Shown here: piece by piece, positions 28,485 to 38,622 of the stretch | Numbering within the stretch: the first letter of the stretch is position 1 | Layout of the letters: each line of letters opens with the position of its first letter | Assembly (NCBI GenBank): GCA_023150215.1 | Contig: JAKLLJ010000002.1 | Location: forward strand, 1-42,343 | Reading direction: 5' to 3' | Source: Thauera sp. | Lineage (GTDB): Bacteria > Pseudomonadota > Gammaproteobacteria > Burkholderiales > Rhodocyclaceae | DNA length: 42,343 nt | Made by a program: the position numbers and the translations under genes | The notes under the pieces: generated by a model | Seen by the model: the letters and a program-made list of their open reading frames with translations, nothing else | What the model was told of the DNA's origin: nothing | The model's database searches: none

Positions 28485-30137
<1,653 letters not shown>

Positions 30138-30186
30138 TCAGAACTCCGGAATTGTTTCGATTAGCGTTGATTGGTGCGGGGGAGGC

Positions 30187-30477
30187 TCAGGCCTCGACCA
30201 CGCCCATGATGTCTTCCTCGCGCATCACGAGGAGCTCGTCGCCTTCGACCTTCACGGTCTGGCCGGCGTACTTGCCGAACAGCACCTTGTCGCCCACCTT
30301 GACAGCCATCGGACGGACCTTGCCGTCGTCGAGGATCTTGCCATTGCCGACGGCCAGCACTTCGCCCTGATCGGGCTTCTCACCGGCGCTGTCGGGGATC
30401 ACGATGCCGCTGGCGGTCTTGCGTTCGGCTTCCAGACGCTTGACGATCACGCGATCGTGCAGGGGACGAATCTTCAT
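30187..30477 (-). CDS. groES: Co-chaperonin GroES (10 kDa)
   Basis: GroES caps the GroEL cavity as a heptamer. The 96-residue protein has [18 protein letters not shown] at the N-terminus, the mobile-loop segment [15 protein letters not shown], and [16 protein letters not shown]. It is the first gene of the groESL operon. Expression is expected to respond to heat through overlapping sigma-70/sigma-32-like boxes and a perfect CIRCE operator upstream. Confidence 0.98.
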   Translation of the reverse strand: MKIRPLHDRVIVKRLEAERKTASGIVIPDSAGEKPDQGEVLAVGNGKILDDGKVRPMAVKVGDKVLFGKYAGQTVKVEGDELLVMREEDIMGVVEA

Positions 30478-30595
30478 CGAGTTATCTCCTAACTGAGGTT
30501 CAACTGTTTAGGTTGATGACACATGCGGAACGAGCCCGCAAAAAAAGGGTCTGCGGTGAGTCGGGACGGGCTGCATCCCCGTCACTCCACGCCTG

Positions 30596-30622
30596 TTAGC
30601 ACTCACCGCCAACGAGTGCTAA
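30596..30622 (-). promoter_or_regulatory. CIRCE operator (HrcA-binding site)
   Basis: TTAGCACTC (30596-30604), nine bases, then GAGTGCTAA (30614-30622) is an exact match to the CIRCE consensus TTAGCACTC-N9-GAGTGCTAA. It begins right at the groE -10 box, so HrcA bound here would block groESL transcription. It also lies only 28 bases before the divergent glycosidase-like gene. Confidence 0.97.
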
Positions 30623-30651
30623 TAATAGGGACGCGTTCCAGGGATTTCAAG
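30622..30651 (-). promoter_or_regulatory. groESL promoter, overlapping sigma-70 and sigma-32-like boxes
   Basis: On the minus strand TTGAAA (30650-30645) and TATTAT (30627-30622) are 17 bases apart, a good sigma-70 promoter. The same region reads CTTGAAA, 14 bases, CCCTATTA, close to the heat-shock sigma-32 pattern. CIRCE adjoins and overlaps the -10 by one base. The -35 box touches the GTG start codon of the divergent gene. Confidence 0.82.
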
Positions 30652-31853
30652 TGCGCCATCTGTTAACTTTTTTCTTTGCCGTGCTGGTGCTTGGTGTCGC
30701 CACCCCGCACGCCGTCGCCACGGACATGCAATGGCGGGGCGCCGCCTTCGAGGGCGACCGCGCCAGCCTCGCTCGGCTCGCCGCCGCCGGCGCCCAGGTC
30801 GTGCGCGTCTATCGCCAGTCCGACGCCTGGGTGCTCGACGAGGCGCAGCGCCTGGGCCTCAAGGTGGTGATGGGGCTGTGGGTCGAACATCCGCGCCATG
30901 GCTTCGACTACACCGACGCGAAGGCCGTGCGGGCACAGGAAACGGCCTTGCTCGACTTCGTCGCCCGGCACCGCAAGCATCCCGCCTTGCTGGCGTGGGG
31001 CGTAGGCAACGAGGTCGAGACCGGTGCCGCCGACTCGCTGCCGCTGTGGCGCGAGATCGACCGCCTCGCCGGCCTGCTCAAGCGCCTCGACCCCGCGCAT
31101 CCGACCCTGATGGTGGTGGCCGACACCGGCATGGACGCCTTCCGCACGCTGGCCGCGTGCTGCGCCAACATCGACCTGCTCGGCATCAATGTGTATGCGG
31201 GCGCGGTGTTCGACCTGCCGCAGCGCCTGCGCGAGGCCGGCATTACCAAGCCGGTGGTGGTCGCCGAGCTCGGCCCGCTCGGCCAGTGGCAGGCCGGGCG
31301 CAAGCCCTGGGGCGCACCGGTCGAGCTCACCAGCACCGAGAAGGCGCGCTTCTTCACCGCGGCGCTCGCCTTTCTGAGCAAGCAGCCGCAGATCCGCGGC
31401 GCCTTCCCCTTCCTGTGGGGCGCCAAGCAGGAACAGACCGCGACCTGGCACGGCCTGCTGCTCGCCGACGGCAGCGCCACCGCGATGAGCGACGCGCTCG
31501 CCGCCGCGTGGGGACGGCCGGCGGGGGCGCCAGCACCGGTGGTGCGCGGCATCGGCATCGGTGCCGACGAATTCGCCCCCGGCGCCGAAATCTCCGCCGG
31601 CATCGACGCCGTCGCCCATGACGGCAGCGCACTGAGCATCGAGTGGGCGGTGTTCGCCGAAGCGACCGACCTGCGCAAGGGCGGTGATGCCGAGGCAGCG
31701 CCAGCACGCATCGATGTGCGCATGCTGCATGCCGACGCGGCCGGCGTGCGCTTCGAGGCCCCCGCCCGGCGCGGCGCCTACCGTTTGTTCATCACTGCGC
31801 GCGACCGTGGCGGCAAGGCCGCGACCGCCAACCTGCCCTTCCTCGTGCGCTGA
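30651..31853 (+). CDS. Secreted glycoside hydrolase-like protein (GH2/GH5-type TIM barrel)
   Basis: The GTG at 30651 has AGGGA seven bases upstream and gives 400 residues. A signal peptide (MRHLLTFFFAVLVLGVATPHAVA) leads to a TIM barrel resembling the catalytic domain of family 2 glycosidases. The pair of carboxylates expected for retaining hydrolysis is visible: Glu121 in WGVGNEVE and Glu206 in VVVAELGPLG. The last ~120 residues look like a beta-sandwich. The substrate is unknown. The gene starts immediately beside the groE promoter and CIRCE, so its own promoter must overlap them, and it ends 60 bases from tamA, which converges on it. Confidence 0.78.
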   Translation: MRHLLTFFFAVLVLGVATPHAVATDMQWRGAAFEGDRASLARLAAAGAQVVRVYRQSDAWVLDEAQRLGLKVVMGLWVEHPRHGFDYTDAKAVRAQETALLDFVARHRKHPALLAWGVGNEVETGAADSLPLWREIDRLAGLLKRLDPAHPTLMVVADTGMDAFRTLAACCANIDLLGINVYAGAVFDLPQRLREAGITKPVVVAELGPLGQWQAGRKPWGAPVELTSTEKARFFTAALAFLSKQPQIRGAFPFLWGAKQEQTATWHGLLLADGSATAMSDALAAAWGRPAGAPAPVVRGIGIGADEFAPGAEISAGIDAVAHDGSALSIEWAVFAEATDLRKGGDAEAAPARIDVRMLHADAAGVRFEAPARRGAYRLFITARDRGGKAATANLPFLVR

Positions 31854-31913
31854 CGCCGCGACGCGTTTCCCCGCAGGCAGATCGCACGCCACTTGTACGA
31901 CACGACGACACGG

Positions 31914-33665
31914 TCAGAACGCGATCGCCACCCCGAAATGCAGGCGCAGGCTGCGCGCCTGATGGCCCCAGGCGAGATCGATCGCCAGCGGCCCGGCCGG
32001 GCTGCGCCAGCGCGCACCGAGGCCATAGCCGACGTGCAGGTCGAAGTCGTCGCGGGTGTCGGCCGCGTCGCCGGCGTCGACGAAGAAGGCCGCGCCCCAC
32101 TGCGGCGCGAACCAGCGCACGTATTCGGCGCTCGCGGTGGCGAGATAGCGCCCGCCGACGGTGGCGTTGCCCTCGCTCACCCCCAGGCTCTGGTAATCGT
32201 AGCCGCGCACCGATTGCGCACCGCCCGTGCGGAACAGGAAGTCCTGCGGCACACCCTCGCGGCTGTCGGCGACGGTGACGCCGGCCTCACCGCGCAGGAT
32301 GAACACGTCGGTGCCGCGCAGCGGCTGATAGCGTGCGAAGCGCGAATACACGCGCACGAAGTCCTGCTCGGAGAGCACTGCCTTGCTGCCGCCGCCGAGC
32401 TGGAACTCGAGCAGGTAACCGCTGGTGGGGTCGAGCAGGTCGTTGACCGCGCGCTTGACCCAGGTCCAGTTGGCGGTGAGCGTGTTGCTGGAGCGCGGTG
32501 CGGCGCCGTCGGGTTCGATGCGCTCGTGCTGCAGCCGCAGCGCGAGCTGGGTTTCGATGTCGCCGCGCAGCGTGGTGCGCGTGGCACCGAGGGCCTGGGA
32601 GTCGATCTTCAGGCCCTCGAGGTCGCTCGACTCGGCGAGCGCACCGAAGCTGTCGCGATCACGGCCGCGCGGCGGCAGGAAGACGTCGGCGAAGAGTGCT
32701 TGGCGACGCTGCTCGAGACGCAGCCCGGAGGAAAACGCCCAGCCGCGCTTGCGCAGGTTCGAGTCTCGATAGGCGAGCTCGACGCGCGCCCCGGTGTTGG
32801 TCGAATAACCTGCGCCGACGCCGGCGTAGCGCGGCAGCGCCTCGGTAACCTGCACCTGCACCGGCACCGAGGCGGACAGCGCAGGGTCGCGCTCGATGTC
32901 GACGATCACCGCACTGAAGTGCGGCGTGTTCTGCAGTTCGGTCTGGAAGGCGAGCAGTGCTTCGCGGTCGTAAGGCGCCCCGAGCTTCAGCTGACTGTAG
33001 CGCTCGACGAGATCGGCGGGCAGGTGCTCCAGCCCGCTCACTTCGAGCGGGCCAAGGTAGAAGGGCGGACCACTGTCGATGCGCACCCGCAGGCGCGCCT
33101 GCGCGCTGTCCGGATCGATCTCGGCGCGGCTGTCGGCGATGCGCGCCGCGGCGTAGCGCTGCGCACCCACCGCATCGAGCAGCGCCTGCTTGGCGCCATC
33201 CCAGTCCCCCTGGCGGAAGGGCTGACCCACCGGCAGGCGCCAGCCGGCACGCAGCAGCTCGAGATAGGACTCGCCGCCGGGGTCGGAGGTGGCGATCTCG
33301 CCGGTGAACAGGATCTCGACCGCACCGATCTCGGTGCGCGGCCCGGGATCGACCTGCAGCCGCCAGTTCTGCGCATCGCTACGGTCAAAACGCACGCTCG
33401 GCGCGAAGTAACCCTCGGTCGCGAGCAAGCCCGCGACCTCGCGACGCGCACGCCGGGTCATCGCCACGCGGTCGGCCGCCTGTTCGGGCAGCGTGCGCAC
33501 CTCCTCTCGCAGCAGGCGCACGTGCTGTTCGAGCAGCGGGCGCACTGCATCGGGTGCTTCGAGACGCACCGTGAGCGCGTCCTGCGCCACCGCGCCGGCG
33601 GTCGCGACCAGCAGCGCGAGCGTCGCCAACGGGCGACGCAGGCGGGCGACAGCGCCCGTCCACAC
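31914..33665 (-). CDS. tamA: Autotransporter assembly outer-membrane protein TamA
   Basis: TamA is an Omp85-family outer-membrane protein that works with TamB. The GTG at 33665 gives 583 residues, close to E. coli TamA (577). Upstream in-frame codons read through fbp. After a signal-like stretch (LATLALLVATAGAVAQ) there are POTRA domains to about residue 260, including GPPFYLGPLEVSGLEHLPADLV. A 16-strand-type barrel follows, with FLFRTGGAQSVRGYDYQSLG, the conserved RGY motif of the Omp85 lid loop, and terminal RLHFGVAIAF ending in Phe. It begins five bases after the fbp stop. No tamB follows; the next gene converges on it. Confidence 0.92.
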   Translation of the reverse strand: MWTGAVARLRRPLATLALLVATAGAVAQDALTVRLEAPDAVRPLLEQHVRLLREEVRTLPEQAADRVAMTRRARREVAGLLATEGYFAPSVRFDRSDAQNWRLQVDPGPRTEIGAVEILFTGEIATSDPGGESYLELLRAGWRLPVGQPFRQGDWDGAKQALLDAVGAQRYAAARIADSRAEIDPDSAQARLRVRIDSGPPFYLGPLEVSGLEHLPADLVERYSQLKLGAPYDREALLAFQTELQNTPHFSAVIVDIERDPALSASVPVQVQVTEALPRYAGVGAGYSTNTGARVELAYRDSNLRKRGWAFSSGLRLEQRRQALFADVFLPPRGRDRDSFGALAESSDLEGLKIDSQALGATRTTLRGDIETQLALRLQHERIEPDGAAPRSSNTLTANWTWVKRAVNDLLDPTSGYLLEFQLGGGSKAVLSEQDFVRVYSRFARYQPLRGTDVFILRGEAGVTVADSREGVPQDFLFRTGGAQSVRGYDYQSLGVSEGNATVGGRYLATASAEYVRWFAPQWGAAFFVDAGDAADTRDDFDLHVGYGLGARWRSPAGPLAIDLAWGHQARSLRLHFGVAIAF

Positions 33666-33670
33666 GCCGA

Positions 33671-34672
33671 TCAGACCCCGTCGTGATAGCCCGCGACGCG
33701 TTCGACCTCGTCCTTCGAGCCGAGGATCACCGGCACGCGCTGGTGCAACTGGGTCGGCTTCAGGTCGAGGATGCGCTCGCGCCCGGTCGACGCCGCCCCA
33801 CCGGCCTGCTCGACCAGCATCGCCATCGGATTGGCCTCGTACATCAGGCGCAGCTTGCCACCCTTGCTGCGGCACTTCTCATCCATCGGGTACATGAAGA
33901 TGCCGCCACGGGTCAGGATGCGGTGCACGTCGGCCACCATCGAGGCCACCCAGCGCATGTTGTAGTCCTTGCCGAGCGGGCCTTCCTTGCCCTGCAGCAT
34001 CTCGTCGACATAGCGCTTGACCGGTGCCTCCCAGAAGCGCGCATTGGAGGCGTTGATGGCGAACTCCCGGGTTTCGGCCGGTATGGTCATGAAGGGCTGG
34101 GTGTAGATGAAGCTGCCCATCTCGCGATCGAGCGTGAATCCATGGACGCCATTGCCCACCGTGAGCACGAACTGCGTCGACGGGCCGTACACCGCGTATC
34201 CGGCAGCGGCCTGCTCACGGCCCGCCTGCAGGAAGTCCTCCTCGGTGGGCTCGCGGTGGTCCGGCGAATGGCGCAGCACCGAGAAGATGGTGCCGACCGA
34301 GATGTTCACGTCGATGTTGGACGAGCCGTCGAGCGGGTCGAACAGCAGCAGGAAGCCGCCCTTGGGATAGTCGAAGGGAATCTGGCAGATCGTCTCGACC
34401 TCTTCCGAGGCCATCGCGGCGAGGTGGCCTCCCCATTCGTTGGCCTGCAGCAGGATCTCGTTGGCGATCACATCGAGCTTCTTCTGCGCTTCGCCCTGCA
34501 CGTTGTCGGTGCCCGCCTCACCGAGCACACCGGCCAACGCGCCCTTGGAGACGTTGACGCTGATCGCCTTGACTGCGCGCGCGACGACTTCGATCAGCAG
34601 GCGAAGGTCGGCGGTGATGCGGCCGGCGCGCTGCTGCTCGATAAGGAACTGGGTAAGGGTGACTCGGCGCAT
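33671..34672 (-). CDS. fbp: Fructose-1,6-bisphosphatase class I
   Basis: FBPase removes the 1-phosphate of fructose-1,6-bisphosphate in gluconeogenesis or the Calvin cycle. The start [14 protein letters not shown] gives 333 residues. Signatures are ASEEVE (metal site near residues 89-93), the metal/phosphate-binding [13 protein letters not shown] (111-123), [14 protein letters not shown], and [16 protein letters not shown] near the C-terminus. It diverges from dadA. Its stop and the tamA start are only five bases apart, so the two unrelated genes are probably co-transcribed. Confidence 0.97.
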   Translation of the reverse strand: MRRVTLTQFLIEQQRAGRITADLRLLIEVVARAVKAISVNVSKGALAGVLGEAGTDNVQGEAQKKLDVIANEILLQANEWGGHLAAMASEEVETICQIPFDYPKGGFLLLFDPLDGSSNIDVNISVGTIFSVLRHSPDHREPTEEDFLQAGREQAAAGYAVYGPSTQFVLTVGNGVHGFTLDREMGSFIYTQPFMTIPAETREFAINASNARFWEAPVKRYVDEMLQGKEGPLGKDYNMRWVASMVADVHRILTRGGIFMYPMDEKCRSKGGKLRLMYEANPMAMLVEQAGGAASTGRERILDLKPTQLHQRVPVILGSKDEVERVAGYHDGV

Positions 34673-34841
34673 GAATGGGCTCCGCAATGTGGAAGGGAAC
34701 GGACAAGGGCGAATTATCGCGGTTCCCTGCAACGAGTGCACGCGGTAAACCCGCGGTGGCCTCATGCGCCGACGCGATCGCGGCGCCTGCTGGCGTGCCG
34801 AGGCGCTATCATCGACCCCCCTCACACCGCACGATCCACTC

Positions 34842-36104
34842 ATGCACGTCATGGTTCTCGGCGCCGGCCTGTCCGGCGTCACGACCGCCTGGTACCTGAC
34901 GCAGGCCGGTCTCCGCGTCAGCCTGCTCGACCGCCAGCCCGGGGCCGGTCTCGAGACCAGCTTCGCCAACGGCGGCCAGATCTCGATCAGCCACCCGGAG
35001 CCGTGGGCCAACCCCGGTGCGCCCGCGCAGATCCTGCGCTGGCTCGGTCGCCCGGATGCACCGCTGATGTTTCGCCCCAGCCGCGACCCGGCGCAGTGGA
35101 GGTGGGGCCTGCGCTTCCTGCTTGAATGCCTGCCGGCGCGCACCCATCGCAACACCGCGGCGATCGCAGCCCTCGCGGTGTGGAGCGGCCAGCAACTGCG
35201 CGCGCTGCGCGCGCAGCTCGGCCTGCAGTACGACCAGCTCGGCCGCGGCATCCTGCATTTGTTCTACACCCAGGCCGAGTACCTCAAGGCGCACGAGCGC
35301 GCCCGTGCGCTGCGCGCGTTCGGTATCGACGCCCGCGTGCTCGATCGGGTGCAATGCCTCGCCCTCGAGCCGGCGCTCGCAGCACGCGCCGGCACGCTGG
35401 CTGGCGGCATCCACGCCGCCGGCGACGAGTCGGGCGACGCCCACCAATTCACCCGCGCGCTCGCCGAACGCCTCGCCGCTGCGGGCGCGACGCTGCACTG
35501 GGAAACCGAGCTGCTCGGGCTGGAGGCCGCCCCTGGCGGCGACATCGCCGCTGCGCACGTGCGACGCGCCGACGGCAGCAGCGAGGTGTTGCGGGCCGAC
35601 GCCTGGGTGGTCTGCCTGGGCAGCTATGGCGCCCGCATGCTCGCTCCGCTCGGCATCCGCCTGCCGATCTACCCGGTCAAGGGCTACTCGATCACCGCAC
35701 CAGTATCGAATCCGGCGCTTGCGCCGAGCGTGAGCCTGACCGACGAGTCACGCCGGATCGTGTGCTCGCGCCTGGGTGAACGCCTGCGCGTGGCGGGTAC
35801 GGCCGAGCTCAACGGCTTCGACACCGTGGTGCGCCCGGAACGCATCGCGGCAATCACGGACTGGGTGCAGGCACACTTCCCCGGCGCGATCGATGCCGCG
35901 CGCGCCGAACCCTGGGCGGGGCTGCGCCCGGCCACGCCGGGCAACGTGCCGCTGATCGGTCGCAGCGCACGCGCCAACCTGTGGCTGAACACCGGCCATG
36001 GCACGCTCGGGTGGACACTGGCCTGCGGCTCGGCGGCCGCACTCGCCGAGTTGATGTGCAAACGCCGGCCAGGCGTCGACTTTCCCTTTCTGGATGCGTC
36101 CTGA
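34842..36104 (+). CDS. dadA: D-amino acid dehydrogenase
   Basis: DadA oxidises D-amino acids, mainly D-alanine, to keto acids and passes electrons to the respiratory chain through FAD. The ATG at 34842 directly starts the dinucleotide-binding fold [19 protein letters not shown] and gives 420 residues, the expected size. Other signatures are [12 protein letters not shown], the YPVKGYSIT segment, and the C-terminal [18 protein letters not shown] with [17 protein letters not shown]. It is a single plus-strand gene, divergent from fbp and convergent with the hemerythrin gene. No alanine racemase or Lrp-type regulator is adjacent. Confidence 0.94.
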   Translation: MHVMVLGAGLSGVTTAWYLTQAGLRVSLLDRQPGAGLETSFANGGQISISHPEPWANPGAPAQILRWLGRPDAPLMFRPSRDPAQWRWGLRFLLECLPARTHRNTAAIAALAVWSGQQLRALRAQLGLQYDQLGRGILHLFYTQAEYLKAHERARALRAFGIDARVLDRVQCLALEPALAARAGTLAGGIHAAGDESGDAHQFTRALAERLAAAGATLHWETELLGLEAAPGGDIAAAHVRRADGSSEVLRADAWVVCLGSYGARMLAPLGIRLPIYPVKGYSITAPVSNPALAPSVSLTDESRRIVCSRLGERLRVAGTAELNGFDTVVRPERIAAITDWVQAHFPGAIDAARAEPWAGLRPATPGNVPLIGRSARANLWLNTGHGTLGWTLACGSAAALAELMCKRRPGVDFPFLDAS

Positions 36105-36116
36105 GCCCGGCGTGTC

Positions 36117-36611
36117 TTAGCCGGCGCGTGCGGGCTCGGCGGCGTCTTCCGCAGCGAGGCTGGCGCAGCCACAGCCGGCAGCGCGGGTCTCGCCTGCGGC
36201 GAGCGGACGCAGCGTGCACGAATCCACGTCGAAGCCGATCGTGGCGAGATGGAAAGCGAGCGCGGCATCCATGCCATTGACGTGATTGACGAACCAGGCC
36301 GGCAGCTCTTCCATCAGACGGCGACCGAGGAACAGGTCGCCGCGTTCGACGCGGCCGCGGATATCGACCATCACCGCGAGCACGCGGTCGTGTTCGGCGC
36401 GATGGCAACCGGGAAAGTCGACCGCCTCCATCCAGCCGTTCTCAAGATCGAAGTGCGACTTCGCATGCTCGATCAGCGCATCGAGCGCCGGCAGGAAATC
36501 CTCGGGCGCTGCCGAGGCGGCAGCGTTGTAGCACTCGACGAACTCGCGGTGGGTGTCGTCCATTGGCGCGAGCTTGTTGTCGAGATCCTCACTCCAGGCA
36601 AGACTAGGCAT
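36117..36611 (-). CDS. Bacteriohemerythrin
   Basis: This 164-residue protein is a single-domain hemerythrin, an O2-binding non-heme di-iron protein. All seven expected iron ligands are visible: His21, His53, Glu57 (HFDLE), His70 and His74 (HRAEH), His110 and Asp115 (HVNGMD). After the four-helix bundle there is a ~35-residue tail with Cys132 and a Cys147-Gly-Cys149 pair, not part of the standard fold. It begins nine bases after sspB, so it is probably the last gene of an sspA-sspB-hemerythrin transcript. Oxygen storage, delivery or sensing is the likely role. Confidence 0.9.
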   Translation of the reverse strand: MPSLAWSEDLDNKLAPMDDTHREFVECYNAAASAAPEDFLPALDALIEHAKSHFDLENGWMEAVDFPGCHRAEHDRVLAVMVDIRGRVERGDLFLGRRLMEELPAWFVNHVNGMDAALAFHLATIGFDVDSCTLRPLAAGETRAAGCGCASLAAEDAAEPARAG

Positions 36612-36620
36612 TGGAATCTC

Positions 36621-37091
36621 TCACTTGACGACTTTCAGGTGGCTGCCGCGCGGCGGCCGTGCGAGCGGCTGGGGGTCGGTGGCGCGCTCGCGCTGCGGCT
36701 CGGCGCTTGTTGCGGCCATATCCTCGAGCGCTTCGTCGGTGCCCTGCTCGACCGCATCCGCGGACGCTTCGGTGCCCTCGATTTCGGGCTCGAAAGCCAT
36801 CCCTTGGCCATTTTCACGCGCATAGATCGCAATCACGTTGGCCACCGGAATCACCAGCGAATGCGCGGCGCCGCCGAAGCGGGCCTGGAAGCTGATGTAG
36901 TCGTTGGCCATCTGCATCTGGCCGGTCGCGTCGGGCGACAGGTTCAGCACGATCTGGCCATCGCGCGCATAGCCAGGCGGCACGCGGGTATTTTCGTCCA
37001 CAACGGCGGCGAGGTAGGGCGTGAAGCCCTGGTCGATACACCACTCCCAGATGGCGCGCAACAGATAGGGCTTGGTCGAGACGGTGCTCAT
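36621..37091 (-). CDS. sspB: ClpXP protease specificity-enhancing factor SspB
   Basis: SspB tethers ssrA-tagged proteins from stalled ribosomes to ClpXP. The start MSTVSTKPYLLRAIWEW gives 156 residues. The N-terminal ~110 residues form the tag-binding domain (VPPGYARDGQIVLNLSP, ISFQARFGG). A flexible acidic linker follows, and the protein ends in SHLKVVK, the ClpX-docking XB motif (compare E. coli ...LRVVK). It lies 70 bases downstream of sspA, the standard proteobacterial pairing. Confidence 0.95.
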   Translation of the reverse strand: MSTVSTKPYLLRAIWEWCIDQGFTPYLAAVVDENTRVPPGYARDGQIVLNLSPDATGQMQMANDYISFQARFGGAAHSLVIPVANVIAIYARENGQGMAFEPEIEGTEASADAVEQGTDEALEDMAATSAEPQRERATDPQPLARPPRGSHLKVVK

Positions 37092-37161
37092 CGAATCTCC
37101 ATCGCCCCTGGGCACGGCACGGCGACCTGCCTGCCCGGGGCGTTGATGCGTTGTACGCAGC

Positions 37162-37758
37162 TCAGCGGCGCATGACCTTTTCCGACGGCGTCAGCGCGTC
37201 GATGAAGCCCTGGCGGCTGAAAATGCGCTCGGCGTACTTCATCAGCGGCGCGGCCGCCTTCGGCAGCTCGATACCGTAGTGCTCGAGGCGCCACAGCAGG
37301 GGGGCGATGGCCACGTCGAGCATCGAGAACTCGTCGCCGAGCATGTACTTCTGCTTGGTGAACACCGGCGCGAGCTGGGTAAGGTGGTCGCGTACATGCG
37401 TGCGCACCTTGTCGATGCCCTTCTGTGCGGCCTCGAGCGCTTCGAGATGGGTGAACAGCTCCTGCTCGAAGGTGTGCAGCAGCTGGCGGGCGCGAGCACG
37501 CATGATCGGGTCGGGCGGCATCAGCTGCGGATGCGGGAAGCGCTCGTCGATGTACTCGTTGATGATGTTGGCTTCGTACAGCACCAGATCACGGTCAACG
37601 AGCACCGGAACGCGGTTGTACGGGTTGATGATCGCGATGTCTTCGGGCTTGTTGTAGAGATCGACGTCGATGACTTCGAAATCCATGCCCTTCTCGAACA
37701 GCACGATCCGGCAACGATGACTGAAGGGATCGGTCGTGCCGGAATAGAGGTTCATCAT
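37162..37758 (-). CDS. sspA: Stringent starvation protein A
   Basis: SspA is a glutathione-transferase-fold protein that binds RNA polymerase and alters promoter choice in starvation and acid stress. The 198 residues show a thioredoxin-like N-domain (LYSGTTDPFSHRCRIVLFEKG, then NPYNRVPVLVDRDLVLYEANIINEYIDERFPHP in part) and an all-helical C-domain. A Shine-Dalgarno GGAG lies about 12 bases before the ATG. A strong terminator hairpin stands only 26 bases upstream of the start codon, between petC and sspA, leaving little room for a separate promoter. Confidence 0.95.
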   Translation of the reverse strand: MMNLYSGTTDPFSHRCRIVLFEKGMDFEVIDVDLYNKPEDIAIINPYNRVPVLVDRDLVLYEANIINEYIDERFPHPQLMPPDPIMRARARQLLHTFEQELFTHLEALEAAQKGIDKVRTHVRDHLTQLAPVFTKQKYMLGDEFSMLDVAIAPLLWRLEHYGIELPKAAAPLMKYAERIFSRQGFIDALTPSEKVMRR

Positions 37759-37784
37759 GGTGTTGCGACTCCGGAATTCAAAAG

Positions 37785-37817
37785 CAAAAAGCGCACCACG
37801 CGGGTCCGCGTGGTGCG
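37785..37817 (-). terminator. Rho-independent terminator between petC and sspA
   Basis: On the minus strand CGCACCACGCG and CGCGTGGTGCG form an 11-bp stem with a short GACC-type loop, followed by CTTTTTGCTTTTG. It ends the petABC transcript. Its U-tract ends 26 bases before the sspA start codon. A second palindrome (CGGCCC-CCGGGCCG type) near 37842 has no T-run. Confidence 0.92.
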
Positions 37818-37866
37818 TCTGGGTCAGGAACGCGCTAGACGGCCCGGAGGGCCGCGGCGACTGGAA

Positions 37867-38622
37867 TCAATGAATGTCCTTCCAGTAGTTCTTCTTCAGC
37901 GCGTAAGCCAGGACAAAAAGGCCTGCCAGGAAGATCAACACCACGGTGCCGATCGACTTGCGCTTTTCGGCGACCGGCTCGCCCATCCAGACGAGGAAGG
38001 AGACGAGGTCGGCGACCGCCTTGTCGTACTCCTGCACCGTCAGCGTGCCCGGCTTGGCGAGCGACAGCTCGATCTTCTTGGTGCCGTCCGCGTTATCGGT
38101 CATCTTGGCGACCTGCTCGCCCTGAAGTTGCCAGAACACGTGCGGCATGCCGACGTTGGCGAAGACGACGTTGTTCCAGCCCGAAGGACGCTCGGTGTCA
38201 CGATAGAACTGGCGCAGGTAGGTGTACAGCCAATCCGCCCCGCTTCCATCCCCCGAAGCCCGCTGGCGCGCGATCAGGGTGAGGTCGGGAGGCGCTGCGC
38301 CGAACCAGACCTTGGACTCCACCGGACGCATCGCGATCTTCATCAGGTCGCCGATACGCTCGCCGGTGAACATCAGGTTGTCGCGAATCTGCTCCTCGCT
38401 CAGACCGATGTTCTCCAGCTGGTTGTAGCGCATGAAGCTCGCGCTGTGACAGTTCATGCAGTAATTGACGAAAAGCTTGGCACCGTGCTGCAGCGCTGCA
38501 GGCTCGGTGCTCACCGGCGCCTTGTCCAGGTGCAGGCTTGCACCCGCGGCCATCGCCACGGCCGGCGCGAACAGCGCCACCGCTGCAACCCGCTTGATGA
38601 AATTGATCACTCGCGTTTTCAT
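37867..38622 (-). CDS. petC: Cytochrome c1 of the bc1 complex
   Basis: Cytochrome c1 receives electrons from the Rieske protein and passes them to cytochrome c. The start MKTRVINFIKRVAAVALF gives 251 residues, with a signal peptide ending near AMAAG. The heme c site CMNCH is at 55-59, the distal-ligand region is VGMPHVFW, and a C-terminal membrane anchor (TVVLIFLAGLFVLAYAL) precedes a short basic tail. The start overlaps the cytochrome b stop by four bases. It is the last gene of petABC. Confidence 0.96.
   Translation of the reverse strand: MKTRVINFIKRVAAVALFAPAVAMAAGASLHLDKAPVSTEPAALQHGAKLFVNYCMNCHSASFMRYNQLENIGLSEEQIRDNLMFTGERIGDLMKIAMRPVESKVWFGAAPPDLTLIARQRASGDGSGADWLYTYLRQFYRDTERPSGWNNVVFANVGMPHVFWQLQGEQVAKMTDNADGTKKIELSLAKPGTLTVQEYDKAVADLVSFLVWMGEPVAEKRKSIGTVVLIFLAGLFVLAYALKKNYWKDIH

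Noticed and set aside
31893-33686. 597-codon plus-strand frame over tamA
   Set aside because: tamA on the other strand has clear POTRA and barrel features; the antisense frame has none.
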